NCBI GenBank assembly: GCA_944989445.1
Contig: CALYLW010000014.1
Coordinates: 3,944,970-4,008,969 of the forward strand
From: Ampullaceana balthica
Taxonomy: Eukaryota; Mollusca; Gastropoda; Lymnaeidae
Direction: 5' to 3'
Length of the DNA: 64,000 nucleotides
Shown: piece by piece, positions 48,851-62,330 of the stretch
How the letters are laid out: the number at the start of each line of letters is the position of its first letter
How positions within the stretch are numbered: position 1 is the stretch's first letter
Program-made: the position numbers and the translations under genes
The notes under the pieces: generated by a model
Told to the model about the DNA's origin: nothing
What the model saw: only the letters and a program-made list of their open reading frames with translations
Databases searched by the model: none

Positions 48851-48959
48851 GTATGTAAGAAAGTCAAATTGTATATGGATGTATTTATATGCACCTAACC
48901 AATGTTGTAGGGCTTAAGAAAGTTTGTCAATGATTACCAGAAATACCTCAATCTTGATT

Positions 48960-49650
48960 TTTTTTCTCAAGGAGAATGCTGTTTTGTTGATGTCCCTTTA
49001 TCAAACTGACGCTTTATTTTTTGTTTGATAGTATTGAAGATTGTTTACACTGTTTTAACCACGGACTTTTCCTTTCCTTTGTCTTCATAGGAATAAAATT
49101 AAGAATGCTATTTTTTAACAAACTCAATGAGAGACTTCCTTTCTAAAATTGTTTCCCAATTTTCAAGTAAAATAGCGACTTCCAGTTGTTCAATTTCCTT
49201 TAGAAATCCTTCTTCTTCAAGTCGGCAGTCACGTGGCTGATTTTCATTCGTTGCTAATTCTTCCAGTGCTGCGATATTCTCATTGTATGAGCTATTAACA
49301 GACCTTACAGCATAATGTCAGGCTGACCATCTTGTGTCAGACAAGGCTTTGTTAGCATTTATCAATTTCATATATTTTTGAAGTACCTGTCAACAATGAG
49401 TAGATGCAACAAGTCGGGTATAAAGATTTTGCAGAAGACAAAAAAATCTGACCGCAGTAGGACAACATGCTGCTCTTTTCCCAACCAAATTAAAGGAATG
49501 AGCTTTGCACGTCACATAATCATAATGAGCTACAATGCACTTCTCACGAAGAATAGCCTGGTTTCCGTTATACTTCCTACTCATTTGCAGCATTGCTGTA
49601 TGACTGTCCAAGGCATTTTCAGGGATTCGTACAAACATAATGGCCTGCAT
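48960..49650 (-). pseudogene. hAT transposase middle region, hAT-A4 copy
   Basis: Minus-strand reading SRKYNGNQAILREKC, then FNLVGKRAACC, then a shifted ALSDTRWSA parallels 34640-35390. It has its own indels. Both copies derive from one already fragmentary ancestor. Confidence 0.78.
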
Positions 49651-49749
49651 CTTTATTATACACTATAATTCATAAAAAGTTTGGGGGCCCTTAAATTATT
49701 GGGGGCTTTAGCCCGTTCAGCACCCCTTCCCTTTTAATCCGCCAAAGGG

Positions 49750-50133
49750 GTCCACGCATCTGTGACGATGTGGTACGAGGAGGGGGGTGTTTAAGAAATG
49801 TGATGTCACATCAAAAATGCGAAACTTTAAATAAAAGTTCAACTTAAATATTTGATTGCTTACCATTTATTTAATTACGTTTTCAATGACTTCACGCGTG
49901 TTACGATATTACAGTGCAGACTTACCCTAAATACATATTTAAATGACAAAAAATAATTTGCAACATGCTAACATTTATTGAGAAAATACGGCTTGTGGGA
50001 GGGCTGTCAAAGCTTTGTGACGTCATATCGTAAAAAAGGGGTGGGGTCTAAGTTTTTGTGACAAAGTATGACGCTGGGGGAGGGTGGGGTAAAACTCGGC
50101 AACCTCGCGTGACGTCATTTATGGATGGCCCCT
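49750..50133. mobile_element. MITE-P, truncated, in hAT-A4
   Basis: Right end GCGTGACGTCATTTATGGATGGCCCC is preserved in two pieces with TGACGTCA. The left end is replaced by hAT-C sequence at about 49745, the same break as in hAT-A3. Confidence 0.75.
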
Positions 50134-50908
50134 TCAGTCGTGAAGGGGTGACACCATGAGCTACCGCCCCGGGTGACACCAACCCTAGTGACGCCTCTGT
50201 CATGTGCTATGATATTGTTTAGGTATCGGCCGATTTTCGTATACTCGGTAATACTGTGTAAATAGTGCCGATGCCAAGTATACCGTAATTGCTCTAATAA
50301 ATGGATAACATGTAAACATTATGTTCACGTAATTGCTCTAATTCTAATAGCAAAGATGCACGCAGAATCGCAGATGTCTAAAACATTTAGTTTGGATTGA
50401 AATAACAAAATGTACCGTGTGCAGACTTGTCGGCATTGGCAACCATTCATCCTTCAACCTCATTTTCACTCTATTACTATTACTTTGTTCTTTTTGCTTC
50501 ATTCATAAAAGGTGGCCGTGTGCAAAAGCCATTAAACTATTGGTTAGAATTAATAGTTATGAGTCAAAGTTGAAGTTTCAAAAGGAGTTCCTAATTTTGC
50601 TTGTACATTTTTATAAAGGACGGTTTGTTTTGTCATGAGTCTTATGTAGGTCATGATCTGGAACTTGTAAACACATCAGAAACTTTGTTTCTGCAAAAAA
50701 AACTATCGGTAATATCGGCAAAAATGCATATCGGTTGACCCCTAATATAAAATATGAATAATTAGGAGTGATAAATTTAAGAATGATGTCATCAAATATG
50801 ACCGCTGGTTTTTGTCCTAACAAATACTCATATGGGCAAAAAAATATCGGTAATATCGGTATCGGCAATATCGGAAAAAATGCATATCGGTAGACCCCTA
50901 CATATATC

Positions 50909-52747
50909 CCTTGTACAGCAGGTCAGACATTTCTACAAATATGCTGAGTAGGTATTTTGTAGAAGTGCTCCTTTTGTGACATGACATAATTATTTTTTAA
51001 TTCTGCCAAATGAGACTAATGGCTCATCATTTTATGTTATGGTTGGCACAAACTGTTAGTTAAGTTTTATTTGGAACATATTCACAATTTTCTATGATTG
51101 TTGCTATTTTCCAAAAATTTGCTTTGACATGATTTTACCAAAAAAAAATTTCAAATTGAGGAATTTTGCATAAAAAAGAAATAAAAGCAATGTCAGTGGA
51201 TGAGTTTGTCAGGGCCTGTTTATATTGGTACTTGCCAACCTATAAGGTACATATATTATTTAAGACACATCCAGTAATGGGATTCATTGTTTTTTTTTAA
51301 TGGCTTTTCAGCATGTTTTCAAGGTAAAGATAGGGAGACTTTTGTGCAACCCATTCCAAATAAATTGAGGTACTTGAGTTACTGCACTAGTATAAATTAA
51401 TTTTATGCTTTTTCTAATATCAAGTTGTATATATATGTATGCCTGTGTGTGTGTGTATAGTGTATATATTAGGTTGTTAAGACAGCTCGTTTTTGAGGAC
51501 CGGTTAACCTTTCAAAAAAGACCGGTTAACCGCTCGGTATTTATACAATTTATACTATGTTTAGTGAACCAACAAGAGAATGGAACAAATTTTCCCATCG
51601 CGTTTGATTTGACATCAAAGAGCCCGTGATGTACCGACTCTAGTGTTGCTGTCAAAATAGCGAATCCAAAAAAATATAAATAATTCCGAACAAAGAATTA
51701 AACTGTAATGATATTCAATTTTTATGTAACAATAGTATTAAAATGGCATATTATCAATTGTTGTCAAGTCAGTTTGTTTTTCCGGACCGGTTAATCATTT
51801 TTGTAAAAGCCCGTTTTACTGTCTGGTCCGTATTTTCCCTTAATTTTTTTTAGAACCAACCTGGGAAGGCTGAAGGCATCAAATATTCGCCTCGCCAGTT
51901 CTGCTGGTGACGTTACAGTCCGCTTGCTCACCGCTGTTACTTCTGGTACTATGCTTCGGTATCTGAGCGAATACATTTTTTAAATTAAAAATCGGTCACT
52001 AGCAAACTCCGCAAACAGTGATGACATGTATTTTTATATTTATAGACCAAAATATTATTATTATTAAGGAAACGCTTTGATTTTGATGTCATGGTCGCTC
52101 GCGTGTTCGCTCTGGTATTCTGCCGTAACACAACAAAAAATTACCTCCGGGTAATGAGCTAATATAATATACCGACTAAGTCCAGATAAAACGGAGTAAA
52201 CAGTGATAATAAGATGGAATTTATTTAAATACCATATTATGTTGCACTCGTCAACTTGCCAGAATTATTGAATTTCGCCGCGTACACGACGATCCCCCCC
52301 CCCTACACTCGTCATTTTCCAAGGCATGCTCTGACTTAATTTAAAAAGAAAAATGTTCCTTCCCCCAACCCACTGTAGATGTATAACAGTGGGAGAGGGG
52401 AAGGAAGGTGTCTCTTCGCGCAGTCTTGTATTGGTATGTCAAAGCAAGAGGCTTCCTTTTATATAAACATAAAAAATGGGGGAACCCTGAGTAACAAGAA
52501 TCAAGAATGGATAGTGAGAGAGCATGCAACACAGCGGGGCAGATAAATGATAAGCGTTCTCGCTTGTCGCCGAACTAACTTGGTATTTTGTTGTTCTTGA
52601 AAAAGAATTTGGGTATGACAAACACTTAATTTTTTCAAAACTTACAAATTAAAGAAACAAACTACAAACTTAAAGGTAACACGTACTGCCGAGTACCATG
52701 TTACAACTTACTAGTAACTTAGTAACTAGTAATTACTATTATATTTA
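50909..52747. other. Unassigned sequence with one weak element
   Basis: 51480-51650 has GACCGGTTAACC words and a stretch similar to hAT-D (ACAAGAGAATG, then TTGACATCAAAG), so it is a relative of that family. At 51301-51324, TTTTCAG, 12 bp, then GTAAAG looks like a 12-nt exon but is probably chance. No gene is supported. Confidence 0.4.
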
Positions 52748-52755
52748 CTCATGTC

Positions 52756-53990
52756 TAGGCCTGTCAACGGGTACCCGGGACCCGGGGACCCGTTGCCTGA
52801 GATTACCCGGGTAGTAAAATTCCGCCCGGGTACCCGTAAAAATTTGGCTTCAATGTATATTAACCAAACTTCGGCTCACATGCGGCTTTTTTGTGTTTAA
52901 TTTACGGCTCGCGAAACAATTTATCAAATGAAAATTTTTGTTCTAAATATATGCTGTGAAATACATCGAAGGAGAACTATTTGTCAACGGGAAATACAAT
53001 GCGGTCTCGACAAACCACAATGTATTTTGATATATCTTTTTTCACTGAAAATGAAACAGAAATCGCAAACACAAGAAGGTTTTGGTTCTTTGAATGAATC
53101 ATATAAAGAAAACAAAATTCCTCTGCCGAAAATATGGATGTACTGTATAGAGATGAAAGAGGCCATGTTTGTTGTTGTTCATAAAAAAAACACCCCTGCT
53201 ATGACACTAACTTTGATCTTTTAAAAATGCCGACATTGGGTTTATGATTTTCGATGTTGTTTATCTACTCCCCCCTCCTCCTCCCTCCATTCCATTGTGT
53301 TTCGTGTGTTCATGACAGCGTGTGCCTTGCCCAAGAACTTATTTTAATAATACACCACAATGTGTAAGTTTTTAAAGTCAATAAATTAGTTACTAACAGT
53401 GTGAGATGGATAAGGGCCCGTCCATAAATGATGTTACGCACCTAGGGGAGGAGGGGGTCACACATTTGTGACGAGGGGGAGGGATGTGTTAAAGAATAAA
53501 TGTGACGCCACATCAAAACGCGCAACTTTAAATAAAAGTTCCACTGAAATATTTGATTGCTTACAATTTATTTAATGACGTTTTACATGGATTTAAGCGT
53601 GTAGCGATTTTTAGAGTTCAACTTCACATTAAATACAAAATTAAATGACAAAGTAATTTGACACATGCTCATTTTCAAAAAGTAAGTACGGCTTTAATGG
53701 GGGGGGGGCGCAAAGCTTTGTGACGTCATATTTGAGGGGGCTCTAAGTTTTTTTGACAACCTGTGACGTAAGAAATCTGCCAAAATTGCTTGACGTCATT
53801 TATGGTTGGGCCCTAAGATGTCGGCCGTGTAGCTTCTGTGGGAAATGAGGTGCATGGAAGGTGGCTAAGTAGCATTGTATAGCGGCCATGACGGGGAAAA
53901 TTATGTGATGTTTCGATCGGGTAACCCGGGTACCCGTTCGAAATATGTATGGGTACCCGGGCAGCATTTTCAACAATATTGACAGCCCTA
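52756..53990. mobile_element. hAT-H with GGGTACCC end motifs
   Basis: Ends TAGGCCTGTCAACGGGTACC and TTGACAGCCCTA, with a perfect 8-bp duplication CTCATGTC (52748-52755 and 53991-53998). ACGGGTACCCGGG-type palindromes recur at both ends (52771-52845 and 53918-53965). The frame at 52928-53224 has no family likeness. MITE-P sits at 53414-53813. Confidence 0.92.
53414..53813. mobile_element. MITE-P, complete solo copy (400 bp)
   Basis: Ends GGGCCCGTCCATAAATGATG and TGACGTCATTTATGGTTGGG, followed by CCC, flanked by TAA on both sides (53411-53413 and 53814-53816). Best reference copy: it interrupts hAT-H, so the insertion is independent of hAT-A. Confidence 0.88.
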
Positions 53991-53998
53991 CTCATGTC

Positions 53999-54715
53999 AT
54001 TAAATTATTTTCATTGTTAAAACTGTTACATTACTTTTATGTTAAAAATAATAATTTTAAGATTAATTTGTAATTATTAGTTTATACTATAATATATATA
54101 GTTAAACAGGAGCCTTGGAAACTGGGACAGGCTAATTGTTGGCTTTCGTTTTTAACTTCTTTGTTATTGACTAGTACATTGACAATAGTCAATCATTCAA
54201 TACTTTCAATTCAGTACAGTATTTACATTTAAACATTTTACTTATATGATATAAGTTATATCTTTGTAATAATTTTATATTCTTTGTTGTTTTTTCCCGT
54301 TAAACTTTAAATGGCAGTTGCAATTGTGATTTGATTTGCGAACTCAAAAATGAAAATGTTGCGTGTCTCATGTGTTATATCTTATTCAGATTCAGTCTTA
54401 AAATTTTCAAACTCAAGTCTATTGTGAATATTATAATTATACAAAATAAGTTAAGTAACAAATTAAGTTATACATTAATTATTATACATTATTAATATAT
54501 AACAAAATAAACAAATTAACAAGCGTTGATCATGAAATCATTCATACCATGCAAAATATAGTAAAACAATCAATTTCAATACGAGAAAAAAATATTGAGT
54601 TAAAAAGTTACAAGTATAGATATTACTGTACTACTCTACATAAGATAACAAACTAAGTTAACTAACAAGATATTAAACTTAAATCGTCTGAATAAAAGAA
54701 CAGTTTTTATTATGG
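53999..54715. other. AT-rich sequence, nothing recognised
   Basis: No supported gene or repeat structure. Confidence 0.45.
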
Positions 54716-54723
54716 CTCTAGAT

Positions 54724-57638
<2,915 letters not shown>

Positions 57639-58931
57639 GTTGGCAGAGAGGGTCTGTGGAAGATCATGGCCAAGTACGGTTGCCCAAGGAAATTCATCGT
57701 CTTGGTGCAACAATTCCATGAAGGCATGCAGGCCAGAGTCCAGGACAGCGGGGAGTTTTCTGATCCTTTCCCAGTCACAAACGGAGTCAAGCAGGGCTGC
57801 GTCCTGGCACCAACACTGTTTAGCCTCATGTTTTCCGCCATGCTGACAGAGGCCTTCAGAGACGAGGATGTTGGTGTCAACCTGAAATACCGCACAGATG
57901 GCAAGCTGTTCAACCTTCGGAGGCTCCAGGCAAAAACCAAGGTTATGACAGACATCATCAGAGACCTGCTGTTCGCTGATGACTGTGCCCTCAACGCTGT
58001 CTCAGAAGCCGACATGCAACGCAGTGTAAACCTGTTCTCCAGTGCCTGCACAAACTTTGGTCTGTCAATCAACACCAAGAAGACTGAGGTCCTCCATCAG
58101 CCTGCGCCTGGAAGACCCTACGTAGAGCCCAACATCACTGTCAACGGCCAGAGACTCAATACAGTGCACCGGTTCACATACCTAGGCAGCACACTGTCTC
58201 AAAATGTCACCATCGATGACGAAGTGAACGTCAGAATTGCCAGAGCCAGCTCCACTTTTGGCAGGTTGTACCCTAATGTCTGGAACAGAAGAGGCATTAC
58301 CATCCAGACCAAGCTGAAAGTGTACAGGGCAGTGGTGCTCCCCACACTGCTTTATGCTTGTGAAACTTGGACTGTTTATCAGCGCCATGCAAGAAAGCTG
58401 AACCAGTTTCATATAACAAGCCTCAGGAAGATTCTCGGCATAAAGTGGCAGAACAAAATTCCAGACACAGTGGTACTGACCAAGGCAGGTCTCCCCAGCA
58501 TCTTCACCCTCCTGATGCAGTCCCAGCTTCGCTGGGCAGGGCACGTTGTCCGAATGCCAGACGAGAGACTGCCAAAGAGAATCTTCTATGGTGAGCTCCA
58601 GTATGGCCAGCGGTCCCACGGTGGGCAAAAGAAACGCTTCAAAGACACACTGAAAGCCTCAATGAAAGCGTTTGCCATAAATCCAGACACGTGGGAACGA
58701 GCTGCAATGGACCGATCCACCTGGCGCTCTTCCATCCACGAAGGTGCCAGGTCATGTGAGGCAAACCGGATTACCGCCGCAGAAAAGAAGAGGCAAGCCC
58801 GAAAGGCCCATGCTGTCAACCCTCCAGGAGATGTCGCACTCGCCCCCTGTCCCTTCTGTTCCCGAACCTTTCGTGCAAGGATCGGCCTAATCAGCCATCT
58901 GCGCACGCACAGAAAACCCTCGGATGACTAG
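57639..58931 (+). CDS. LINE-4 reverse transcriptase with C-terminal C2H2 finger (5' truncated)
   Basis: An uninterrupted 421-codon frame from ATG 57666; the same frame reads REGLWKI just before, so the LINE is truncated near 57639, not at a true start. Contains GVKQGCVLAPTLF (residues 41-53), the catalytic FADD (103-106), the thumb-type YLGSTLSQNV region, VVLPTLLYACETW and WAGHVVRMPDERLPKRIF. It ends with a textbook C2H2 zinc finger, C395-x2-C398-x12-H411-x3-H415. The endonuclease and RT fingers are missing. It is GC-rich (visibly unlike the flanks) and free of stops, so the insertion is recent. Family placement (RTE-like or other) is open. Confidence 0.88.
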   Translation, partial: VGREGLWKIMAKYGCPRKFIVLVQQFHEGMQARVQDSGEFSDPFPVTNGVKQGCVLAPTLFSLMFSAMLTEAFRDEDVGVNLKYRTDGKLFNLRRLQAKTKVMTDIIRDLLFADDCALNAVSEADMQRSVNLFSSACTNFGLSINTKKTEVLHQPAPGRPYVEPNITVNGQRLNTVHRFTYLGSTLSQNVTIDDEVNVRIARASSTFGRLYPNVWNRRGITIQTKLKVYRAVVLPTLLYACETWTVYQRHARKLNQFHITSLRKILGIKWQNKIPDTVVLTKAGLPSIFTLLMQSQLRWAGHVVRMPDERLPKRIFYGELQYGQRSHGGQKKRFKDTLKASMKAFAINPDTWERAAMDRSTWRSSIHEGARSCEANRITAAEKKRQARKAHAVNPPGDVALAPCPFCSRTFRARIGLISHLRTHRKPSDD

Positions 58932-59168
58932 AGTGGTCCTCGTCGTATCGACGGACGAACGAACATATATACAGGGATACATTTTATGTCATTATTAACT
59001 GTTACTTTTTTTAAAAGCACTGTACGTACAGTACTTTACAGTATATTTTATATATGTTCCGACTTACACTGAAAATTAGGTTATGACGCTTCTTAAGAAA
59101 GTACCAACGTCATAAGCAGTGGACCCCCTATGTATATATATTACAGTTGTTTTTTTATTATTATTTGC
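58932..59168. other. Sequence after LINE-4
   Basis: GTCGTATCGACGGACGAACG directly follows the stop and may be the LINE 3' UTR. Around 59060-59130 a GACTTACACTG...AGTGGACCCCC segment resembles an element end. Confidence 0.4.
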
Positions 59169-59975
59169 TAGTGCTGTTATCGATTAATTTAAATTTAATC
59201 GTTAACTTTTGAAAAATTATCGATTAATTAATCGATAATTTCGATTAAAACCAAAAATAGAAATTTATGACGTCATTAAACTGAACATTTCTCACGGACA
59301 TTGAAAATTAAGAATATTTTGAACTAAATTTCATGACAATGTGTTGATACTTGATTTGTGATGAAGGTGGTACGTCAGCGATGTATTTGATCCTTTAAAA
59401 GAGAATTGTTTATGGCAGTGGACACAGAAAATGTTTTCACCATCTTCGACTTTGCCATCCGCAGTTAGCTTAAAAACAACATATTTGCTCAACTTTCTAG
59501 TTATATGTTTAAATTTAACTGCGCTGATGCTGTCAGCAGGGCCGTCTTAACGCATAGGCCCGTTGGGCATTTGCCCGGGGGCCCATGAGCATATGGGCCC
59601 CATGGGAATATGTTTATTTATATATATTATGTATATTCATTTTTTATTCCTGCGGGGGAAGGGCCCAACATTATATTTTTGCCCGGGGGCCCAAAATGGT
59701 GTAAAGACGACTCTGGCTGTCAGACATTTTATAATTGACGTCTGCCGGTCAACATACATTAATAAAATAAATTTTAATATTACGCGGGAGATGTTTGTAC
59801 GTAAAAAAATATATATAAATTATTATTAATAATTTATTATTTATTACTAAAAATTTTTAAAAATATTATAAATATTTTCTTAAATTTTAATCGAATTTTT
59901 ATCGATTAAAATTATTTTAATCGATAAAATTTTAACGATTAATCCAGAGATTAATCGATAATTTCCGCAGCCCTA
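59169..59975. mobile_element. hAT-J with ATCGATTAAT end motifs
   Basis: Left TAGTGCTGTTATCGATTAAT; right ATTAATCGATAATTTCC then GCAGCCCTA (inverted). ATCGATTAA/TTAATCGAT words repeat densely at both ends. No clear 8-bp duplication remains. A 179-bp MITE is nested at 59537-59715. Confidence 0.8.
59537..59715. mobile_element. 179-bp hAT MITE, second copy
   Basis: Ends CAGGGCCGTCTTAACGC and GTAAAGACGACTCTG; a perfect duplication GCTGTCAG (59529-59536 and 59716-59723). Exactly the length of the copy at 36559-36737. GGGCCC words throughout. Confidence 0.95.
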
Positions 59976-60199
59976 ATATATATATATATATACATACATA
60001 CATGGTACCCTGAACCAAATGGTGTATTTGTTAAAATTTACAGCATACTTTTATTCCAATCTTGCTCATGAAGACCAAGTGGGTCAAGATCTATCAATAT
60101 CAATCTTTGTTGAAATTTAAGAGAAACAAATATTTGACTTGGCAATGTGAATTTTTAGTTTATACAAGTTGTTACTTGTAAAATAATTTGGTGTTTCAG
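59976..60199. other. AT-rich spacer with a TATATA/CATA run
   Basis: No gene; a possible polypyrimidine tract and acceptor (GGTGTTTCAG) at its end. Confidence 0.4.
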
Positions 60200-60293
60200 T
60201 GAACCATCAATGTCAGAAGAGTCTCCTGCAAAGAATTTGATGAGCATACCTCCTGTTAACAACTCTGAAGATGGCGTTATCCATGGAACTGTG
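60200..60293 (+). CDS. Candidate internal or terminal exon, gene unknown
   Basis: Bounded by GTGTTTCAG before and GTAGGT after. One frame is open for 31 codons (EPSMSEESPAKNLMS..., ending DGVIHGTV), entered one base in. If spliced directly to the GIMAP exon (phase 1) the reading would instead be VNHQCQKSLLQRI and stop. Either a tail of that gene, part of another gene, or chance. Low confidence. Confidence 0.25.
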
Positions 60294-60612
60294 GTAGGTT
60301 CTTTCAGACTAAGGTAAACAACTAATTAAATTTTTATTGAAAGCTATTTAAATCTATTAATAAAATAAGTAAAGAAAAAACTATAAAATAATAAGATTTT
60401 AACTTAAGTGTATATTACAAGTTAATTGTCTATACATTTGAATTAAGCAATAGAAAACTTGACTTACATTTTTTATTCTCGCTATGCTATAAAAATAATT
60501 AACGAATAATGTACTTATCGCTGCGCCCCCTGTAAGTGTAAGATAATTTATACAAAAGGTGGTTATCATACAACTTTCAGATAATAGCTCAATTTAATTA
60601 AGGAACCTCTGT

Positions 60613-61243
60613 CGATAGGGGGTGGCCTCTACAGGGCTCGGCGGATGAGTAGGGTCGTGGAGCACGGACCTGTACCACGACTCAGCGACCCCAAACTAAC
60701 AACTCCCGGCAGGCAATGCCAAAGTCCGATGTGTTAGGTGCTAGTCACATATGATTACAGTCGCTGTTCGGATCTTAGAGAAAGCATCTTAAATGCATTG
60801 TCGATGATGAAATCCAAAGTACCCGTAGAGGGTCGGGTAAATCCAAAGCGACCGTTTCGTCCCCCTCAATTTACTTGCAACGCCATTGAGCGGTGCCGGG
60901 TTAGGGCCAGGAGCGCCAGTACGGATTAGCAAAAGGTACCGCGAATAACGCAGCGGACGCCAGCTCTGAGGAAACCTTCCAGTGGGGGTTGCACCCTAGG
61001 TAGGTCTTTGATGATCCCCACACTGCGGCGGTCCTAACCATGGAGACCCGTATGCTTTGCCGGGGTGGCGCCAAAGTTGTAGCGGGTCGTAGTAGGGAAT
61101 TCCATGCTTCAGAAGCGACCGCTTCCGGGGGGGTTTCTCAGCTGTTACGTCCCTTCGGGGGCCAGATAGCTGAGGGGGTCTTCCGGGAAGACCCATGAAG
61201 AGCATTAGGCTCGGGGCTTCTGAATTTCTTCCACATGTAAGAT
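60613..61243 (+). repeat. Repeat R, solo copy with 12-bp flanking repeats
   Basis: Flanked by ATTAAGGAACCT on both sides (about 60601-60612 and 61243-61255), the length expected of LINE-machinery insertion. No poly(A) or GATAA tail. GC-rich. Shares TTTCGTCCCCCTCAATTTAC, GGGTTGCACCCTAGGTAGG and TCTTCCGGGAAGACCCAT with 36215-36950 and 48290-48850. Confidence 0.75.
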
Positions 61244-61280
61244 CATTAAGGAACCTAAATATATATTTTATTCTTTTTAG

Positions 61281-61338
61281 GATTTAATCACTGCAACACG
61301 GACGAGAATCTTGTTAAACCAACCAAAGTTGATTTAAG
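61281..61338 (+). CDS. Candidate small exon, gene unknown
   Basis: TTCTTTTTAG before and GTAAGG after. It is 58 bp; one frame is fully open (19 codons, starting FNHCNTDEN), another gives DLITATRTRILLNQPKLI and a stop. Fits no phase cleanly with 60200-60293. Likely chance, or part of an unseen gene. Confidence 0.15.
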
Positions 61339-62090
61339 GTAAGGGTTGATTTTATTACCCAGACTAAATACTAAATGAAAATGCATTTTCCTGGTGAGTC
61401 CATTGACTTTGTCAGCTTCCTGTGTGTTCATTCCAAGAAAAATGATTAAGATATTAAGATTACTTGGCATGAAATTTGTGGCAAGCGAGGCTACTTGTCT
61501 ATGGACATAAATATTTCGAAAAGTTGTTCATAAAGTAGCATTGAAATTTTTATATTTTTTGGGGGTTAAAATTTGTTTTGAAAGCCAGTTTTAATGTTGA
61601 AATATGGGCTCACTGCACTACATAAAAGAACCCTTGAACAATTGGTATTCAACCCAAAACATTCATATCATATTTAAAAAGCATGACATGGTTTGCACAC
61701 ACAAGCTAATTTATTTATCCAAGAAATGTCAGATTATCAGGAAAGTAAGGTTTTAATAAAGAAAAATACAATTTAATTTTTAAAAAACTAAATTGTTTAA
61801 TGTATTTCTAAGGCATTTTTTTAGCCCTCGATGGTACATAGTCTAAATACGATACATCAATTTTGTTTATCTAGCATACTGTTTCATAAGGATGCGTAAG
61901 GCTGATCTTCTGTGGGAGACTAAGGCTCCTGCTCTGAAGAGGTTTAGAACATTCCAGTCGCAAACCAGAACTGATGTCCATGCCATATACAGGCATTGGT
62001 CCATTTCCATTGATATAAGTCCTGGTTTTATTTAGTTGTTTGGCTTTTGTAACGTTAATTTTTTACATTACATAGCCAGGTTGTTATCCC
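61339..62090. other. AT-rich sequence with a small frame
   Basis: 61891-62034 holds an open frame of 47 codons (MRKADLLWETKAPALKRF...) of more coding-like composition; not recognised. Confidence 0.35.
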
Positions 62091-62330
62091 TGCACACAGC
62101 CGTCTGGTTGGGGGGGGGGCTCTCTAGGCAGCTGCCCTAGTTTTTGGGGTAGGGTTCCCTAGCCTCCACTTCCTACGAGGCAGTAAGTTCTGATTTTGGT
62201 CCACCCTGGGTATTTTATTTTTCTGGTACACTCCATATCTGGTGGGCTTTCCCCTATCCGCCACCTGGGGAGGCGCTCGATGGAAGATCAGTATCTCTGC
62301 ACGAGAACATCCATCCAAAGAGTTATCCAA
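62091..62330. repeat. GC-richer block, probable repeat fragment
   Basis: Contains a run of nine G, AGGGTTCCCTAG and GGAGGCGCTCG. The minus-strand frame is proline/arginine rich without a domain. No second copy in the window, so 'repeat' is a guess. Confidence 0.3.

Larger units (their letters stand above)
47068..50199 (-). mobile_element. hAT-A4 (inverted), cleanest hAT-A copy
   Basis: 3132 bp, ends CAGTGGCGTCACTAGGG and CCTAGTGACGCCTCTG, with a perfect duplication TCATGTGC (47060-47067 and 50200-50207). Contains the AT microsatellite, repeat R, the ZMYM1-like transposase fragment and a truncated MITE-P, all in the same order as hAT-A3 but without its LINE-1 and 179-bp MITE. Confidence 0.94.
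46796..50900. mobile_element. hAT-E, containing hAT-A4
   Basis: Ends TAGGGGTCTACCAATAT and ATATCGGTAGACCCCTA with a perfect 8-bp duplication CATATATC (46788-46795 and 50901-50908). ATATCGG/CCGATAT words are repeated many times at both ends (46810-46910 and 50700-50890). Without hAT-A4 and its duplicate it is about 965 bp and non-coding. A second inner right end (TCGGTTGACCCCTA) is near 50735. Confidence 0.93.

Noticed and set aside
51301..51324. A 12-nt micro-exon between TTTTCAG and GTAAAG
   Set aside because: Too short to support from sequence alone and has no reading continuity with neighbours.
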